NCBI GenBank assembly: GCA_902766695.1
Contig: CACXEY010000162.1
Coordinates: 1-32,796, forward strand
DNA from: an uncultured bacterium
GTDB lineage: Bacteria > Verrucomicrobiota > Kiritimatiellia > CAIQIC01 > Lenti-01
Direction: 5' to 3'
DNA length: 32,796 nt
Shown piece by piece: positions 32,029 through 32,796 of this stretch. The notes beneath the pieces are model-generated. The model saw only the letters and a program-made list of their open reading frames with translations. It made no database searches and was not told where the DNA came from. A program made the position numbers and the translations under genes. Each line of letters opens with the position of its first letter. The first letter of the stretch is position 1.

Positions 32029-32796
32029 ATGAAGACATTTCTGAAAATCGTGCTGGGACTGGTGATCGTGCTGGCGGTGCTGCTGGGGGCCGCGCTCTTC
32101 TCCATGGATTTCGTGCTGCCGAAGGCGTTCAACGCGGCCGTTCCCCCGGTGCTCGGCGTCGATGCGTCGATGGATGGCGCCACGGTCCGGCTGTGGCGCG
32201 GGTTCGTTTCGCTGCGCGGCCTGCACATCGGCAATCCCGAGGGATACAAGACGGACGGCATCTTCGATCTCGGCGAGGCCACCGTGGACCTCGACATGGA
32301 ATCGCTCGCGTCCGACACGATCGTCATCGACCGCATCCTCGTCAACGGCGCCGAAATCACGTACGAACAGGGCCTCCTCGGCAGCAACCTCGGCGCGCTG
32401 CTCGACAACCTCTCGAAGGAAGCCGAGGAAGAGAAGGAAGAGGAGAAAGCCGAGAAAGAGGACGGCGAAAAGCCCTCCAAGAAGGTCATCATCCGCCAGC
32501 TCGACGTCGAAGGAACCCGCCTGAACGTCGCCATGACCGCGATGATGGGCGCGGCGGTTCCCGTCCCCCTGCCTCCCATCCACATGACGGGCATCGGCGA
32601 GGAATCCGGCGGTGCCTCCCCCATCGAGGCCGTGCAGGCCGTCATCGGCGGCATCTTCCAGGCCGTCAAGGCCGCGGTCTCCGGGGCGGGCGACCTGCTG
32701 GCCGGCGCGGCGGGTGCCGTCGCGGACGGCGCGAAGACCACGGTCGGCGCGGTCGCCGACGGTACGGTCGCGACGGTCGGCGCGGTCGCCGACGGC
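32029..32796 (+). CDS. AsmA-like outer-membrane biogenesis protein, 3'-truncated by the window end
   Basis: 256 codons are visible and the frame runs off the window. An N-terminal membrane segment (residues 3-24, FLKIVLGLVIVLAVLLGAAL) is followed by the AsmA/DUF748-type pattern: VDASMDGATVRLWRGFVSLRG, IGNPEGYKTDGIFDLGEATVDLD and a block SDTIVIDRILVNGAEITYEQ. Such proteins sit in the inner membrane, face the periplasm and are linked to lipid transport or outer-membrane assembly. An acidic/lysine-rich stretch at about 131-150 (EEEKEEEKAEKEDGEK) and a repetitive Ala/Gly/Val tail with GAVADG units are unusual inserts. The start at 32029 is supported by AAAGGA and by the promoter upstream. Confidence 0.85.
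   Translation, partial: MKTFLKIVLGLVIVLAVLLGAALFSMDFVLPKAFNAAVPPVLGVDASMDGATVRLWRGFVSLRGLHIGNPEGYKTDGIFDLGEATVDLDMESLASDTIVIDRILVNGAEITYEQGLLGSNLGALLDNLSKEAEEEKEEEKAEKEDGEKPSKKVIIRQLDVEGTRLNVAMTAMMGAAVPVPLPPIHMTGIGEESGGASPIEAVQAVIGGIFQAVKAAVSGAGDLLAGAAGAVADGAKTTVGAVADGTVATVGAVADG

Noticed and set aside
28786-32583. Very long minus-strand open frame across infC, the tRNA and codB
   Set aside because: It crosses a tRNA gene and three real genes; the composition is that of a shadow frame.

Overview
This window is GC-rich and densely coded. It looks like a chromosomal piece of an anaerobic, LPS-bearing, Gram-negative bacterium. The anaerobic hint is a pyruvate:ferredoxin oxidoreductase. The outer membrane is shown by an lpxI - Gfo/Idh oxidoreductase - lpxB lipid A block and an AsmA-like protein. 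A protein joining an excisionase-type HTH to a fructose-type PTS EIIA domain, the use of LpxI, and the overall style suggest the PVC superphylum (Verrucomicrobiota / Kiritimatiellota / Lentisphaerota side). This placement is an inference; no rRNA is present to test it.

Layout. 1-2328: C-terminal two thirds of PFOR, closed by a good terminator. 2392-5100: a small unknown ORF, a fusion of a YidC/Oxa1-like membrane domain to a CDP-glycerol glycerophosphotransferase-like domain, and a 61-residue membrane peptide. 5118-7682 (minus): a lower-GC, LTA-synthase/sulfatase-like membrane protein converging on them. 7921-17315 (minus): a STAS protein, two tandem paralogous hybrid histidine kinases that each carry periplasmic binding-protein-like sensors, then two glycosyltransferases joined to the second kinase by ATGA overlaps. 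17695-19663 (minus): a DMT transporter and a polysaccharide deacetylase-like protein. 19917-21386: a sodium/solute symporter. 21406-24517 (minus): lpxI, an oxidoreductase, lpxB. 24629-29047: an unrecognised protein, an amidohydrolase, thrS (without TGS domain) and infC. 29190-30564: tRNA-Ser(GCU) and a codB-like permease. 30648-31787 (minus): a membrane protein and the HTH-EIIA protein. 32029-end: start of an AsmA-like gene.

Much of the window concerns the cell surface: the glycerophosphotransferase fusion plus sulfatase-like enzyme, the two glycosyltransferases, the deacetylase-like protein, lipid A synthesis and AsmA. A surface polymer carrying glycerophosphate-type groups in an LPS-bearing cell is the most interesting functional idea, but it remains inference.

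The non-coding DNA is unusually structured. It holds (i) four copies of a 19-bp palindrome at helix-turn spacing, (ii) a family of short hairpins with one skeleton but compensated stem sequences, (iii) two intergenic hairpins whose arms are tandem heptads, (iv) an inverted GACAATT cluster, (v) a 14-base motif GAGATTAYRGAAAA found in two divergent promoter regions, and (vi) a set of promoters with 17-bp spacers. Several of these promoters sit so close to the ATG that the mRNAs are probably leaderless, which fits the missing Shine-Dalgarno sites there.
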